Source of the DNA: Azospirillum thiophilum
Lineage (GTDB): Bacteria > Pseudomonadota > Alphaproteobacteria > Azospirillales > Azospirillaceae
Assembly: GCF_001305595.1 (NCBI RefSeq)
Contig: NZ_CP012401.1
Span: forward strand, 1,809,001-1,873,000
Length of the DNA: 64,000 bases
Direction: 5' to 3'
The notes under the pieces were generated by a model, which was not told the origin of the DNA, made no database searches, and saw only the letters and a program-made list of their open reading frames with translations. Positions 15,129 to 25,106 of this stretch are shown in pieces. Numbering within the stretch: position 1 is the first letter of the stretch; every line of letters starts with the position of its first letter. A program made the translations under genes and the position numbers.

Positions 15129-15380
15129 TTACTTTCCGCGGCGAAGCATCAGGCGAAGGGTGGCGTCGACCGCCCCGTCGGAGAGGTCGGGGGGAAGGGG
15201 TTGCGATCCGTGGATCATCGACAGGCGGTCGCGCAGGAAACCGCCTTCGGCGAGGAATCGCGGAACCAGCGGACAGCCCGGACGGTTGTACCAGCCGCCC
15301 TCGGTCCGCGTCATGTCCGCCGGCCAGTCCTGCAGGGGACGCGGTGTCCGCCGGGTGAGATTCCGCATGGTCTTGATCAT
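15129..15380 (-). CDS. Small hypothetical protein (83 aa) inside the dcw cluster
   Basis: A short gene is fitted exactly between murG and murC. Its ATG at 15380 overlaps the murG TGA as ATGA, and its TAA lies three bases before the murC start. The protein is basic at the N-terminus (KTMRNLTRRTPRPL), has a Trp/Gly/Pro-rich middle (DWPADMTRTEGGWYNRPGC) and a helical C-terminus (DGAVDATLRLMLRRGK). It has no membrane segment or signal peptide. I do not recognise a family. Tight coupling on both sides argues that it is translated and may matter for MurG/MurC function or regulation, but that is inference. Confidence 0.75.
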   Translation of the reverse strand: MIKTMRNLTRRTPRPLQDWPADMTRTEGGWYNRPGCPLVPRFLAEGGFLRDRLSMIHGSQPLPPDLSDGAVDATLRLMLRRGK

Positions 15381-16642
15381 TCCGCGGCCCCCTTGGCGCT
15401 GGACCCGGCGGCGGACGGCCGGGCGTGGGATTGGTCGTGGGATTGGTCGTGGGTCTGGTCGTGATCGGCCCGGCTCACGCCGGCGCCATGAACACCCGTG
15501 CTGTTGGCGGCGCTCCCGCCGGCTCCCAGCATCGCCAGGACGGCGTCGGCCAGCGCGGTGGCGGCGTCGGCGGTGCCCCAGCCGTGGGCGGCGCCGGCGG
15601 CGTCGGCCAGTGCCTGCGGATCGGCCAGCAGTCCGGCCAGCCGGTCGGCCAGGGCCTGCGCGGTGAAGGCAGGCTGCGGGATCGGCCAGGCGGCGCCGGC
15701 CTCGGCCAGATGGCGGGCGTTGGCGGCCTGATGGTCGTCGGTGGCGAAGGGGTAGGGCACCAGGATCGCCGGGCGGCCGATGCAGGTCAGCTCGGCGATG
15801 GTCGAGGCGCCGGCGCGGGTGATGGCGAGGTGGCAGGCGGCAAGCCGGTCCGGCACGTCGCGGAAGAAGGTCTGCAACTCCAGCCGCGCGAGGCCCAGCG
15901 GCTCCAGCGCGTCGCGAGCGGCCTCCAGGTCTTCCGGCCGGCACTGCTGCGCCAGATGGATGCGGGCGCGCAACTCCTCCGGCAGCAGGGCGAGGGCGGC
16001 CGGGACGATCTCGGAGAAGACGCGGGCGCCCTGGCTGCCGCCCATCACCAGCAGACGGACCGGGCCGCCGGCTTCGGGTGCGGCATAGGGGGCGAGCCGG
16101 CGGGCGGACACCGCCGGACGCACCGGATTGCCGGTACGGACGATCTTGGCGCGCTGCTCCTCGCCCAGCTTCTCGATGCCGGGGAAGGCGACGGCCAGCC
16201 TGCGGGCTCCGGCGATCAGCATCCGGTTGGCGCGGCCCAGCACGGCGTTCTGTTCGTGCAGCAGGGCCGGCACGCGCGACTGGACCGCGGCATAGACGGT
16301 GGGGACGGACGGGTAGCCGCCGAAGCCGACCACCGCGGCGGGGTCGAGCTGGCGCATCAGCGACCGCGCCTCCAGCAGGCCGAGCCCCATCTGCAGCGCG
16401 GCCTTCAGCTTGCCGATCAGGCCGGCGCCGGGGGAGGCGGCGCGGATGCGGTGCACCGGCACCTCGGGCAGGGTGTCGCCGAAGGCCTGGCCGCGCTTGT
16501 CGGTGACCAGCGTCACGGCGCGGCCGCGGGCCAGCAGCTCGCGCGCCAGCGCCTCGGCCGGGAACATGTGCCCGCCGGTGCCGCCTGCGGCCAGCACGAT
16601 CACCTTGTGCGCGGTGGGATCCAAGTCCGTCGGCCTCCTCAT
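15377..16642 (-). CDS. murG: MurG glycosyltransferase (lipid II synthase) with His/Asp/Gln-rich tail
   Basis: MurG transfers GlcNAc from UDP-GlcNAc to lipid I at the inner face of the cytoplasmic membrane, making lipid II. Motifs are AAGGTGGHMFPAEALA (first G loop), GFGGYPSVPTVYAA, LHEQNAVLGRANR, VMGGSQGARVF and ITRAGASTIAELTCIGRPAI with VPYPFATDDHQAANA. The catalytic part ends near residue 380. An extra ~40 residues follow, containing near-perfect repeats of HDQS/HDQT, encoded by three tandem 12-base repeats. Total length 421 is longer than the usual ~360. ATG 16642 overlaps the ftsW stop (ATGA). Confidence 0.96.
   Translation of the reverse strand: MRRPTDLDPTAHKVIVLAAGGTGGHMFPAEALARELLARGRAVTLVTDKRGQAFGDTLPEVPVHRIRAASPGAGLIGKLKAALQMGLGLLEARSLMRQLDPAAVVGFGGYPSVPTVYAAVQSRVPALLHEQNAVLGRANRMLIAGARRLAVAFPGIEKLGEEQRAKIVRTGNPVRPAVSARRLAPYAAPEAGGPVRLLVMGGSQGARVFSEIVPAALALLPEELRARIHLAQQCRPEDLEAARDALEPLGLARLELQTFFRDVPDRLAACHLAITRAGASTIAELTCIGRPAILVPYPFATDDHQAANARHLAEAGAAWPIPQPAFTAQALADRLAGLLADPQALADAAGAAHGWGTADAATALADAVLAMLGAGGSAANSTGVHGAGVSRADHDQTHDQSHDQSHARPSAAGSSAKGAAE
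15425..15460. repeat. Tandem 12-base repeat in the 3' end of murG
   Basis: Three consecutive units (GTGGGATTGGTC twice, GTGGGTCTGGTC once) keep the frame of murG and encode the His-Asp-Gln-Ser/Thr units of its C-terminal tail. Such in-frame repeats can vary in copy number between strains. Confidence 0.85.
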
Positions 16643-17760
16643 TCCAGCGGGCCGAAGCGCTTGCGTGTCAAAGCCAGAACCATGCCCATACCGAAGCCGA
16701 GTGCCAGCAGCGAGGAGCCGCCGTAGGAAATGAAAGGCAGGGTCATGCCCTTCGTCGGCATGAGATGCAAGGACGATCCCATGTTGATCGCCGCCTGAAG
16801 CCCGAACTGGATCAGCAGGCCGGCGGCCGCCAGCAGGACGAAGTAATTGTTGTCGTTGAAGACCCGTGCGAACCCGCGCAACACGACGAAGGCGAACAGC
16901 ACCACCAACCCGAGGCAGAAGATCAGGCCCAGCTCTTCCCCGGCGACCGCGAAGATGAAATCGGCATGGCTGTCGGGCAGGTAGAACTTCACCGTGCCCT
17001 GGCCGGGGCCGGTGCCCATCAGCCCGCCGTTGGCGAATGCCTCCAGCGAGCGGTTGACCTGATAGTTGTCGCCGGCATGGGGGTCGAGGAAACGGTCGAT
17101 GCGGCTGGTGACGTGCGGCAGCGTGTAATAGGCGCCGATCAGCCCGACCACGCCCAGCCCGCCGAGCCCCATCACCAGGACGAGGTTCAGCCCGGCCAGG
17201 AAGAACTGGGTGAACCACACCGCGGAGACGACGAAGGTCATGCCGAGGTCGGGCTGCAGGATCAGGCCGGCCATGGTGACGCCGTAGAGCACGATCGACA
17301 CCAGCGCGCCCGGGAAGCCCGGATTGGTGCGCGAGAGCGAGAACAGCCAGGCCGCCACTACCGCGAAGGCCGGCTTGACGAACTCGGACGGCTGGATCGA
17401 CAGGCCGGGCACATGGATCCAGCGCCGGGCGCCCTTGATCTCGACGCCCACCACCAGCGTGGCGTAGACCAGCAGGACCGACAGCAGGAACACGCCCAGC
17501 GCCACCCGCCGCACGCCGCGCGGGCTGAGCAGCGAGACGCCGATCATGATGATGATCGCGGGGATCAGCATCATCAGGTGGCGTTCGACGAAATAGAAGG
17601 TGTCCTGGATGCCGATGCGTTCGGCCACCGGCGGGCTGGCCGCGGTGATCAGCACGGTGCCGAGAAACATCAGCAGGGCGACGGCGCCCAGCTGCCAGCG
17701 GTCGACCGTCCACCACCAGCGGCCGAAGATAGATTGGTCGGTGCGGTCGAAGGTGATCAT
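16639..17760 (-). CDS. ftsW: SEDS glycosyltransferase FtsW
   Basis: FtsW is a polytopic membrane protein of the SEDS family that polymerises lipid II at the septum together with the transpeptidase FtsI. The 373-residue protein has about ten hydrophobic segments and the SEDS hallmarks ARRWIHVPGLSIQPSEFVKP, LQPDLGMTFVV, and the C-terminal PTKGMTLPFISYGGSSLL. The ATG at 17760 overlaps the murD stop (ATGA), and the stop overlaps the start of murG. The order murD-ftsW-murG matches classical dcw clusters. Confidence 0.96.
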   Translation of the reverse strand: MITFDRTDQSIFGRWWWTVDRWQLGAVALLMFLGTVLITAASPPVAERIGIQDTFYFVERHLMMLIPAIIIMIGVSLLSPRGVRRVALGVFLLSVLLVYATLVVGVEIKGARRWIHVPGLSIQPSEFVKPAFAVVAAWLFSLSRTNPGFPGALVSIVLYGVTMAGLILQPDLGMTFVVSAVWFTQFFLAGLNLVLVMGLGGLGVVGLIGAYYTLPHVTSRIDRFLDPHAGDNYQVNRSLEAFANGGLMGTGPGQGTVKFYLPDSHADFIFAVAGEELGLIFCLGLVVLFAFVVLRGFARVFNDNNYFVLLAAAGLLIQFGLQAAINMGSSLHLMPTKGMTLPFISYGGSSLLALGFGMGMVLALTRKRFGPLE

Positions 17761-19178
17761 GCACTGCCCCCGCTGGTCCCGCCGCCGCTGTTCGCATGCG
17801 CGCCGATGATGCCCGCGACATAGGCCGAGAAGGCTTCGCCGCGCTTCTCGAAATTGGCAAACTGGTCCCACGACGCGCAAGCTGGGGACAACAGCACGCA
17901 GGCGCCCTCCAGCCGCTCCGCCAGCGCCATGCCGGCCGCCTTCGCGGTGGCGACGTCCAGCGTGCCGCACCGTGTATAGGCAATGCCCTGCGCGTCGAGC
18001 CATGCGGCGAATTGATCCTGGGCCTCGCCGATCAGGAAGGCGTGGCGGACGCGGCCCCCGTAGCCCTCGAGCCCGTTCAGTCCGGTGTCCTTGGCCTGTC
18101 CGCCGAGGATCCAGTAGATCGGGTCGAAGGTGGCGAGCGCCTTTTCGGTCGCGTCGGCGTTGGTCGCCTTGCTGTCGTTGACGAAGCGCACGCCCTCCAG
18201 GCTGCCGACCAGCTGCTGTCGGTGGGCGAGGCCGGGGAAATTCGCCATTGCCGCAACGATTGCCGGGGCCGGCAGGCCGGCGGCCTTGCAGGCGGCGAAG
18301 GCCGCGGCGGCATTCTGCCAATTGTGGGCGCCCAGCAGGGTCGGCAGCGTTGACAGCTCCACCACCCGCGCGGCCGCGCCGTCGGTGTCGTCGACCAGCC
18401 AGCCCTCGGCGGCATAGACGCCGCCCGCCACCGGCCCTTGCGCCGAGACCGGCCAGATGCGCTGGTCGCCGGCCGCCACGAGATCGGCATGGATTTTCCG
18501 GCAATGCTCGTCATCCACGCCGATCACCGCGGTGCGCGGCCGGGTCTGGCGGTGGAAGATCAGCGTCTTGGCGGCGATGTAGCCGTCCATCCCGCCATGG
18601 CGGGCGAGATGGTCGGGGGTGATGTTCAGCAGGACGGCGATGTCGAAGGTGATGGAGTGGGTCAGCTCCAGCTGGTAGCTCGACATTTCCAGGATGCAGG
18701 TGCCGCCCGATCCCAGCGGGTCGAAGCTCAGCACCGGCGTGCCGAGATTGCCGCCCACCGCGATCCGGCGGCCGGCCGCCGCCATGATGTGGCCGATCAG
18801 CGTGGTGGTGGTCGACTTGCCGTTGGTGCCGGTGATGCCGATGAAGGCGCAGTCGCGCTCGGCCCGGCCCAGCAACTCGATGTCGCAGATCAGTTCGATC
18901 CCCAGCGCGCGGGCGCGCTCGGCCACCGGGTGCGGCTTGGGGTGGGTGTGGGGGATGCCGGGCGACCAGACGATGGTGGTCAGGTCCGACAGGTCGGCGG
19001 TGGCGAGATCGGCGACGGCGAAGCCTTCGGCCTCCGCCGCGGCGCGCGAGGCGGGGTTGTCGTCCCACACCCGCACCTCGGCCCCGCTGTCGCGCAGCGC
19101 CCGGGCTGTGGCGAGGCCGGACTTGCCCAGCCCCATCACCGCCACCGGCAGCTCCTGCATGTAGAACAGGTCGATCAT
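17757..19178 (-). CDS. murD: UDP-N-acetylmuramoyl-L-alanine--D-glutamate ligase MurD
   Basis: MurD adds D-Glu to UDP-MurNAc-L-Ala in the cytoplasm. The N-terminal domain has VMGLGKSGLATARAL. The ATP loop is GITGTNGKSTTTTLIGH. ILEMSSYQLELT and LNITPDHLARHGGMDGYIAAK follow, and the C-terminal domain has NDSKATNADATEKAL and LLSPACASWDQF. Length is 473 aa. The gene starts 13 bases after mraY and ends in an ATGA overlap with ftsW. Confidence 0.97.
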   Translation of the reverse strand: MIDLFYMQELPVAVMGLGKSGLATARALRDSGAEVRVWDDNPASRAAAEAEGFAVADLATADLSDLTTIVWSPGIPHTHPKPHPVAERARALGIELICDIELLGRAERDCAFIGITGTNGKSTTTTLIGHIMAAAGRRIAVGGNLGTPVLSFDPLGSGGTCILEMSSYQLELTHSITFDIAVLLNITPDHLARHGGMDGYIAAKTLIFHRQTRPRTAVIGVDDEHCRKIHADLVAAGDQRIWPVSAQGPVAGGVYAAEGWLVDDTDGAAARVVELSTLPTLLGAHNWQNAAAAFAACKAAGLPAPAIVAAMANFPGLAHRQQLVGSLEGVRFVNDSKATNADATEKALATFDPIYWILGGQAKDTGLNGLEGYGGRVRHAFLIGEAQDQFAAWLDAQGIAYTRCGTLDVATAKAAGMALAERLEGACVLLSPACASWDQFANFEKRGEAFSAYVAGIIGAHANSGGGTSGGSA

Positions 19179-19191
19179 CGCCGGTCCCCCC

Positions 19192-20276
19192 TCAGCGCAG
19201 CTTCAGCGTGGACAGGCCGACCAGCGCCAGGATCGAGGCGATGATCCAGAAGCGGATCACCACCGTCGGTTCGGCCCAGCCCTTCTTCTCGAAATGATGA
19301 TGCAGCGGCGCCATGCGGAAGACCCGCTTGCCGGTCAGCTTGAAGGAGGCGACCTGGACGATGACCGACACCGTCTCCAGCACGAACAGGCCGCCGATGA
19401 TGGCGAGCACGATCTCGTGCTTGGTCACCACGCTGACGGCGCCCAGCGCGCCGCCCAGCGACAGCGACCCGGTGTCGCCCATGAAGACCATGGCCGGCGG
19501 GGCGTTGTACCACAGGAAGCCCAACCCGGCGCCGACCAGCGCGCCGCAGAAGATCGTCAGCTCGCCCGATCCCGGCACATGGTGGATTTGCAGGTAGTTG
19601 GCGAAGATCGCGTTGCCCGACAGGTAGGAGATCAGGCCGAAGCAGCCGGCGGCGATCATCGTCGGCACGATGGCGAGCCCGTCCAGCCCGTCGGTCAGGT
19701 TCACCGAGTTCGACGCGCCGACCATGATGAAGGCGCCGAAGGGGACGAAGAACCAGGACAGCTGGATCAGGAAATCCTTGACGAAGGGAACCGCCACGCC
19801 GCCCGACAGCGGCGGGGCCGACACCCACATGATCAGCGCCGAGGCGACCAGCCCGATGGCGATCTCCCAGCCCAGGCGGAAGCGGCCCGACAGTCCCTTG
19901 GTGTTGCGCTTGGTCAGCTTCAGATAGTCGTCGCCGAAGCCGATCAGGCCGTAGCCGATGGTGACCAGCAGCACGATCCAGATGTAGGCGTTGGTCAGGT
20001 CGGCCCACAGCAGGGTGCTGACCGTCATGGCGATCAGGATCATCAGGCCGCCCATGGGGGCGTGCCCTTCTTCTTGAAGTGGGACTCCGGGCCGTCGGCG
20101 CGGATGGGCTGTCCTTCGCCCTGCTTGTGCTTCAGCCAGGCGATCAGGCGCGGAAAGAACACGAAGCTGATGACCAGCGACGTGATCACGGCGCCGCCGG
20201 TCCGGAAGGTCAGGTACCGGAACAGGTTGAACGGCGTGAAGACGTCGGCCAGACCGAAGAGGAGATTGTAGAGCAT
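19192..20276 (-). CDS. mraY: MraY translocase (lipid I synthase), apparent frameshift
   Basis: MraY transfers phospho-MurNAc-pentapeptide to undecaprenyl phosphate, making lipid I. Translation from ATG 20276 gives the normal N-terminus ([39 protein letters not shown]), then leaves frame at a run of five G on the plus strand (20056-20060) and stops early. The next frame continues the protein without a gap from [12 protein letters not shown] to [19 protein letters not shown]. It includes the conserved [22 protein letters not shown] and [13 protein letters not shown] motifs. Adding one C to the tract restores a complete protein of ~361 aa. Because MraY is essential and no second copy is seen, a homopolymer sequencing error is the most likely cause. 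Confidence 0.92.
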
Positions 20277-20285
20277 TTGGGTCCG

Positions 20286-21785
20286 TCAGCCTCGCGGTGC
20301 ATGCGCGGAGTGCGCGACCGCCGGCGGCTGGTTGGTGGTTCGGGAGGCGGCTTTGTCCTCGCTTTCGCGGCCTCTGTCGAGTGCCGCGAGCGCATCGACG
20401 ACCAGACCTGTGCGACTGCCAAGCGACCCCTTGACCATCACCACGTCGCCGCCCTTCACCGACGCGGTCACGATGGGGGCCAAATCGACGCTGGACTCGG
20501 TCCAGGCGCCGCGCATCGTCTCGGGCAGGCGGTCGAACAATGCCCGCATGTGCGGGCCGCAGGCATAGACCGCATCGACCTGGGCGGCGCGCAGCGGCTC
20601 GGCCAGGGCGGCATGCAGGGCGTCGGCCCGGTCGCCGAGCTCGCGCATGTCGCCCAGCACGGCGATGCGGCGTCCGCCGGCGCCGGGATCGATCTTGCCC
20701 AGCACCTCCAGCGTCGCGGCCATCGCCGCCGGGCTGGCGTTGTAGCTTTCGTCGATCAGGGTGAAGGCGCCCTGGGGCGCCTGGATGCGCTTGCGGGTGC
20801 CGCGGCCCTTGACCGGCTGCAGGCTGGACAGCGACCGGGCGGCAGCGGCGACGTCGGCGCCCAGCGCCTTGACCGCCAGCAGGACGGCGAGGCTGTTCAT
20901 CACCCAGTGCCTGCCGGGAAGCGACAGGCAATATTGCAGCCGCTCGCCGCGGACGACCGCGGTCACGGCGCTGCACGTCGCGTGCAGCGAGCAGTCGAGC
21001 AGGTGGGCGTCGGCCCGGTCGTCGCTGCCGAAGCCCCAGATATGGGACAGGCCATGGCTTGCGGCCGCCGCGGCCAGACGGGCGAACTGCCCGTTGTCGC
21101 GGTTCAGCACGGCGACGCCGTTGGGGCCCAGCCCCTCGAAGATCTCGGCCTTGGCGTCGGCGATGGCCTCGACGCCGGAGAAGAACTCCAGATGCACGGC
21201 CTCGACGGTGGTGACGATGGCGACGTCCGGCCTGACCTGTCTGGACAGCGGGCCGAGTTCGCCGGCATGGTTCATGCCCAGCTCGAACACGCCATAGGCG
21301 CTCGATGCCGGCAGGCGGGCCAGCGACAGCGGCACGCCCCAATGGTTGTTCAGGCTGCCTTCGGTGGCATAGGTCGGGCCCTGCGCCGACAGGACGTGGC
21401 GCAGCGTCTCCTTGGTGCCGGTCTTGCCGACCGAGCCGGTGACGCCGACGAACCGCGCCCCACAGCGCGCCCGCGCGGCGGCGCCCAGGGCGGCCATCGA
21501 CTGGAGCGTGTCGGCCGGCACCAGCAGCAGCGGCGCGTCGGCCGACAGCCCGTCGGGCACATGGTCGACCATCGCCGCGGCGGCCCCGGCGGCGAGCGCC
21601 GCGCCGACGAAGGCATGCCCGTCGAAGTTCGGGCCGCGGATGGCGACGAACAGGTCGCCCGGTGCCACCTTGCGGCTGTCGATGGTGACGCCGGTGGCGG
21701 TCCAGCCGGCCGGCGGGCCGGTCAGATGCCCGCCGGTGGCCGCCGCGGCGTCCTGCGACGTCCACAGGACCGTCTTGTCGCTCAT
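20286..21785 (-). CDS. murF: UDP-N-acetylmuramoyl-tripeptide--D-Ala-D-Ala ligase MurF
   Basis: MurF adds D-Ala-D-Ala to the UDP-MurNAc-tripeptide, finishing the cytoplasmic precursor. The protein (499 aa) shows [20 protein letters not shown] at the N-terminus, the P-loop [39 protein letters not shown] and VLGDMRELG. The C-terminal ~30 residues are a variable, charged tail. ATG 21785 overlaps the murE stop (ATGA). The gap to mraY is nine bases. Confidence 0.96.
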   Translation of the reverse strand: MSDKTVLWTSQDAAAATGGHLTGPPAGWTATGVTIDSRKVAPGDLFVAIRGPNFDGHAFVGAALAAGAAAAMVDHVPDGLSADAPLLLVPADTLQSMAALGAAARARCGARFVGVTGSVGKTGTKETLRHVLSAQGPTYATEGSLNNHWGVPLSLARLPASSAYGVFELGMNHAGELGPLSRQVRPDVAIVTTVEAVHLEFFSGVEAIADAKAEIFEGLGPNGVAVLNRDNGQFARLAAAAASHGLSHIWGFGSDDRADAHLLDCSLHATCSAVTAVVRGERLQYCLSLPGRHWVMNSLAVLLAVKALGADVAAAARSLSSLQPVKGRGTRKRIQAPQGAFTLIDESYNASPAAMAATLEVLGKIDPGAGGRRIAVLGDMRELGDRADALHAALAEPLRAAQVDAVYACGPHMRALFDRLPETMRGAWTESSVDLAPIVTASVKGGDVVMVKGSLGSRTGLVVDALAALDRGRESEDKAASRTTNQPPAVAHSAHAPRG

Positions 21786-23275
21786 GCTCCAACCTCCGCT
21801 ACGGCTTTCCGGGCCTCGTCCGCATCGTCGAACGGACGCACCTCGGTGCCGATAGTTTGTCCTTGTTCGTGCCCCTTGCCGGCGATGACCAGGACGTCGC
21901 CGGGCTGGAGCTGTTGCACCGCGGTGCGGATCGCCTCGGCCCGGTCGCCGATCTCCTCCAGCCGGCCCGCCAATTCGCCGGCGGCCCCCGCCAGCACCTC
22001 GCTCCGCACGAAGGCGGGGTTCTCGGTGCGCGGGTTGTCGTCGGTGACGATGGCGCGGTCGGCCAGCCGGGCGGCCAGCGCCCCCATCACCGGCCGCTTG
22101 GTCCGGTCGCGGTCGCCGCCGCAGCCGAACACCGTCACCAGATGGCGCGAGGCGTGCGACCGCAGCGCCAGCAGCACCGTTTCCAGCGCGTCCGGCGTGT
22201 GGGCGAAATCGACATAGACCGCTGCCCCGTTGGGGTGGGTCGCGACATGCTGAAGCCGGCCCGGCACGCCTTCCAGCGTGGGAAGGGCGGCCAGGGCCTG
22301 CTCGACGTCGCCGCCGGAGCCGATGACCAATCCCAGCGCGCAGAGCACGTTCCAGGCCTGGAAGCGCCCAGCCAGCGGCAGGTCCACCGTCACCTCGTGG
22401 CCGAGCACGGACAGGCAAAGCCGCTGGCCATGGGCCAAGGCTTCCACCCCCGTCACCCGCAGCCCGGTGCCGGCGAGACCATAGGACAGGACGCGGTGGC
22501 CACGTTCGTTACAAATTGCGGCAAAAAAGTGGAAGTCGTCACTGTCCGCGTTCAGGACCGCGGTGCATCCTGTCGGTAGTATACGCTGGAAGAGCATCGC
22601 CTTCGCGTCGCGATAGGCGTCCATCGTACCGTGGTAGTCCAGATGGTCCAGCGTCAGGTTGGTGAAGCCGGCCGCCTTGATCGCCACGCCGTCGAGCCGG
22701 AACTGCTCCAGCCCGTGGCTCGACGCCTCCATCGCCAGATGGTCGATGCCGGCCTCCTTGGCCGCGGCGAGGTCGCGGTGCAGCGATACCGGGTCGGGCG
22801 TCGTCATCCCGCCATAGCCCTTCAGGCCGGGGCCGATCAGCCCCAGCGTGCCCATGCTGCCGGCGGCCAGTCCCATGTGCGTCCAGATCTGGGCGGCGAA
22901 CTGGACGGTGGAGGTCTTGCCGTTGGTCCCGGTCACCGCCACCACCGTCCCGGGCTGGCGCCCGCCATGGAAGGCGGCGGCCATGCGGGCGAAGGCGAGA
23001 CGGGGCTGCGGATCGGTCAGCAGGACGGCAGTGGTGGAATGCGTGGTGGCCGAGTCGGCGGGCAGCACCGTGCCCTCGGGCGCCAGCACCGCGACGGCGC
23101 CCTTGGCCAGCGCGTCGGCGATGAAGGCGCGTCCGTCGGTCTTGACGCCCGACAGGGCGGCAAAGACAAAGCCGGGCCTGACCGCGCGGCTGTCGGCGGT
23201 CAGCCCGGCAATGTCGGGGTCGCTGCCGGCCGGACCGGCGTCAGCGGGGCTTGGTCTGAGTTGGGAAAGACGCAA
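21782..23275 (-). CDS. murE: UDP-MurNAc-L-Ala-D-Glu:meso-diaminopimelate ligase MurE
   Basis: MurE adds the third stem residue. The ATP loop is [13 protein letters not shown]. The motif DNPR (in [12 protein letters not shown]) is the known signature for meso-diaminopimelate specificity, so the wall is expected to be of the mDAP type. [15 protein letters not shown] and [15 protein letters not shown] are also present. The only good start is TTG 23275, preceded by AAGGGAAG. It places the first 35 bases inside the end of ftsI, a longer overlap than elsewhere in the cluster. The 497-residue length is normal. Confidence 0.95.
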   Translation of the reverse strand: MRLSQLRPSPADAGPAGSDPDIAGLTADSRAVRPGFVFAALSGVKTDGRAFIADALAKGAVAVLAPEGTVLPADSATTHSTTAVLLTDPQPRLAFARMAAAFHGGRQPGTVVAVTGTNGKTSTVQFAAQIWTHMGLAAGSMGTLGLIGPGLKGYGGMTTPDPVSLHRDLAAAKEAGIDHLAMEASSHGLEQFRLDGVAIKAAGFTNLTLDHLDYHGTMDAYRDAKAMLFQRILPTGCTAVLNADSDDFHFFAAICNERGHRVLSYGLAGTGLRVTGVEALAHGQRLCLSVLGHEVTVDLPLAGRFQAWNVLCALGLVIGSGGDVEQALAALPTLEGVPGRLQHVATHPNGAAVYVDFAHTPDALETVLLALRSHASRHLVTVFGCGGDRDRTKRPVMGALAARLADRAIVTDDNPRTENPAFVRSEVLAGAAGELAGRLEEIGDRAEAIRTAVQQLQPGDVLVIAGKGHEQGQTIGTEVRPFDDADEARKAVAEVGA

Positions 23276-25106
23276 CGGTGCTTCCCTTCGGCGGGGGTGG
23301 GGCGGTGACGGGGGGCATGGCCTGCTGCCAGTTGGTGGAGCCGGCGGCGTTCAGGTAGGTGGAGGTCAGGATCTCCGGCGCGCTTTCGTCCACCGTCGGC
23401 ACGTTCAGCAGCGGGCCGATCTGCTTGACGATGCGGCCGACCGCCGGCGCGGCGACCCAGCCACCGGTGGCGTAGCCGTAGGTCTTGGCCGTCGCCTTCG
23501 GTTCGTCGACCAGCACATAGACGACGTAGCGCGGATCCTGCATGGGAAAGGCGCCCAGGAAGGACGACATGCGCGAGTTCTTCTGGTAGTGCCGCCCCTT
23601 CTGCTTGTCGGCGGTGCCGGTCTTGCCACCGACGACATAGCCCTTCACTTCGGCCGACTTGCCGGTGCCATCGGCGACGACGAAGCGGAACATGCGCCGC
23701 ATCATGTCGGAGGTCTGGCGCGACACCACCTGTTCGGTCGGAATCTCCGCGTCCGGCTGGCGCTTCAGCAGCGTCGGCTTGTGGAAGAATCCGCCATTGA
23801 TGACGGAGGCGGCGGCCGCCACCGTGTGCATCGGGCTGACGGAGATGCCGTGGCCGAAGGAGATCGTGTAGCTGTTGACCTCGCGCCATGGGTTGGGCAC
23901 CAGCGGCCAGCCGTTTTCCGGCAACTCCAGCCCGGTGGGCTTGGTGAAGCCCATCTTGGTCATGAAGGCCTTCTGCGCCGCGATCCCCACCTGCTGGACC
24001 ATGCGGACCGACCCGAGGTTGGAGGAGTGCTGGAACACCTCCGCCACCGTCAGGGCACGGTGCAGGCTGTGGTAGTCGTTGATGGTGAAGCGGCCGATCT
24101 TCACCGGATGCGCGGCGTCGAACAGATCCGATGCGCGGATCTTGCCGGTGTCGAATGCCAACGCCGAGTTGAAGATCTTGAAGGTGGAGCCCATCTCGTA
24201 CACGCCGAGCGTCGCCCGGTTGAACAGCGTGTCGGGATCGAGGCCGGTCGGGTCCTGCGGATCGAAATCGGGCAGCGAGACCATCGCCAGCACTTCGCCG
24301 TTGCGCACGTCGAAGACGATGCCGGCGGCGCCGATGGCGCTGAATTCCTGCACCGTGGCGGCAAGTTCCTTTTTCAGGACATGCTGCAGCCGGAGGTCGA
24401 TGGACAATTGCAGCGGCGTACCGGGGTCTTCGGTCAGGCGCTTGTTGAAGCCCTGTTCCATCCCGGCGAGGCCGTTGTTGTCGATGCCGGTGAATCCCAC
24501 CACATGCGAGGCCAGCGGGCCGGCCGGGTAGAAACGGCGCTCCTCGCGCTCGAAGGCGACGCCGGGGATGCCCAGGCGGTGGACGGATGCCTGCTGCTTC
24601 GGCGTCAGGTTGCGCTTCAGCCAGACGAAGCGGCGGTCGCCGGACAGCTTGGCGACCAGATCCTTGTAATCCAGCTCCGGCAGGACGCCGGCCAGCTTCT
24701 GCGCGGCCTCCTCCGGGCGCGACACCAGCTTGGGGTCGGCGTAGAGCGACTGGGTGACCAGCGAGGTCGCCAGCAGGTTGCCGTTGCGGTCGAGGATGTC
24801 GGCCCGGTTCGTGGTGGTGTTGTCAACCTCGAGCGCGACGTGCTGGCGCGGCTCGCCGCCGCCGCCGAACAGGGTGGCCATTGCCAGCTTGACGCTGATC
24901 GCGGTGAAGACGGTGGTGACCACGGCGGCCGTCACCAGCAGGCGGTAGCGGCTTTGGTCGAGCGCGACGGCCAGCGATGTCCGGGGTTTGGACGCCGATT
25001 GCTGCGCCTGATGGTTCGGCGTCGGCGCCGGGGGCGGGACATAGGTGCTGCCGGGGCTGTGCGGCACCCCGCCGCCGGGTTGGCCGCCTTGGTCGTAGCC
25101 GGTCAT
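23241..25106 (-). CDS. ftsI: Septal transpeptidase FtsI (PBP3)
   Basis: FtsI is the class B penicillin-binding protein that crosslinks septal peptidoglycan, partnered with FtsW. A proline-rich cytoplasmic N-terminus (residues 1-50) precedes one membrane helix (~54-79). The pedestal domain follows, with RADILDRNGNLLA. The transpeptidase domain has the nucleophile Ser307 in STFK, SSN at 361-363 and KTGT at 495-498. The last ~40 residues are a Pro/Thr-rich tail. Length (621) is somewhat above E. coli PBP3 (588). Its ATG overlaps the end of ftsL (ATGA). Confidence 0.97.
   Translation of the reverse strand: MTGYDQGGQPGGGVPHSPGSTYVPPPAPTPNHQAQQSASKPRTSLAVALDQSRYRLLVTAAVVTTVFTAISVKLAMATLFGGGGEPRQHVALEVDNTTTNRADILDRNGNLLATSLVTQSLYADPKLVSRPEEAAQKLAGVLPELDYKDLVAKLSGDRRFVWLKRNLTPKQQASVHRLGIPGVAFEREERRFYPAGPLASHVVGFTGIDNNGLAGMEQGFNKRLTEDPGTPLQLSIDLRLQHVLKKELAATVQEFSAIGAAGIVFDVRNGEVLAMVSLPDFDPQDPTGLDPDTLFNRATLGVYEMGSTFKIFNSALAFDTGKIRASDLFDAAHPVKIGRFTINDYHSLHRALTVAEVFQHSSNLGSVRMVQQVGIAAQKAFMTKMGFTKPTGLELPENGWPLVPNPWREVNSYTISFGHGISVSPMHTVAAAASVINGGFFHKPTLLKRQPDAEIPTEQVVSRQTSDMMRRMFRFVVADGTGKSAEVKGYVVGGKTGTADKQKGRHYQKNSRMSSFLGAFPMQDPRYVVYVLVDEPKATAKTYGYATGGWVAAPAVGRIVKQIGPLLNVPTVDESAPEILTSTYLNAAGSTNWQQAMPPVTAPPPPKGSTVASFPTQTKPR

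Noticed and set aside
20043-20276. Stand-alone 77-aa membrane protein before mraY
   Set aside because: It is the N-terminal part of MraY cut off by a one-base frameshift; the rest continues in the next frame.
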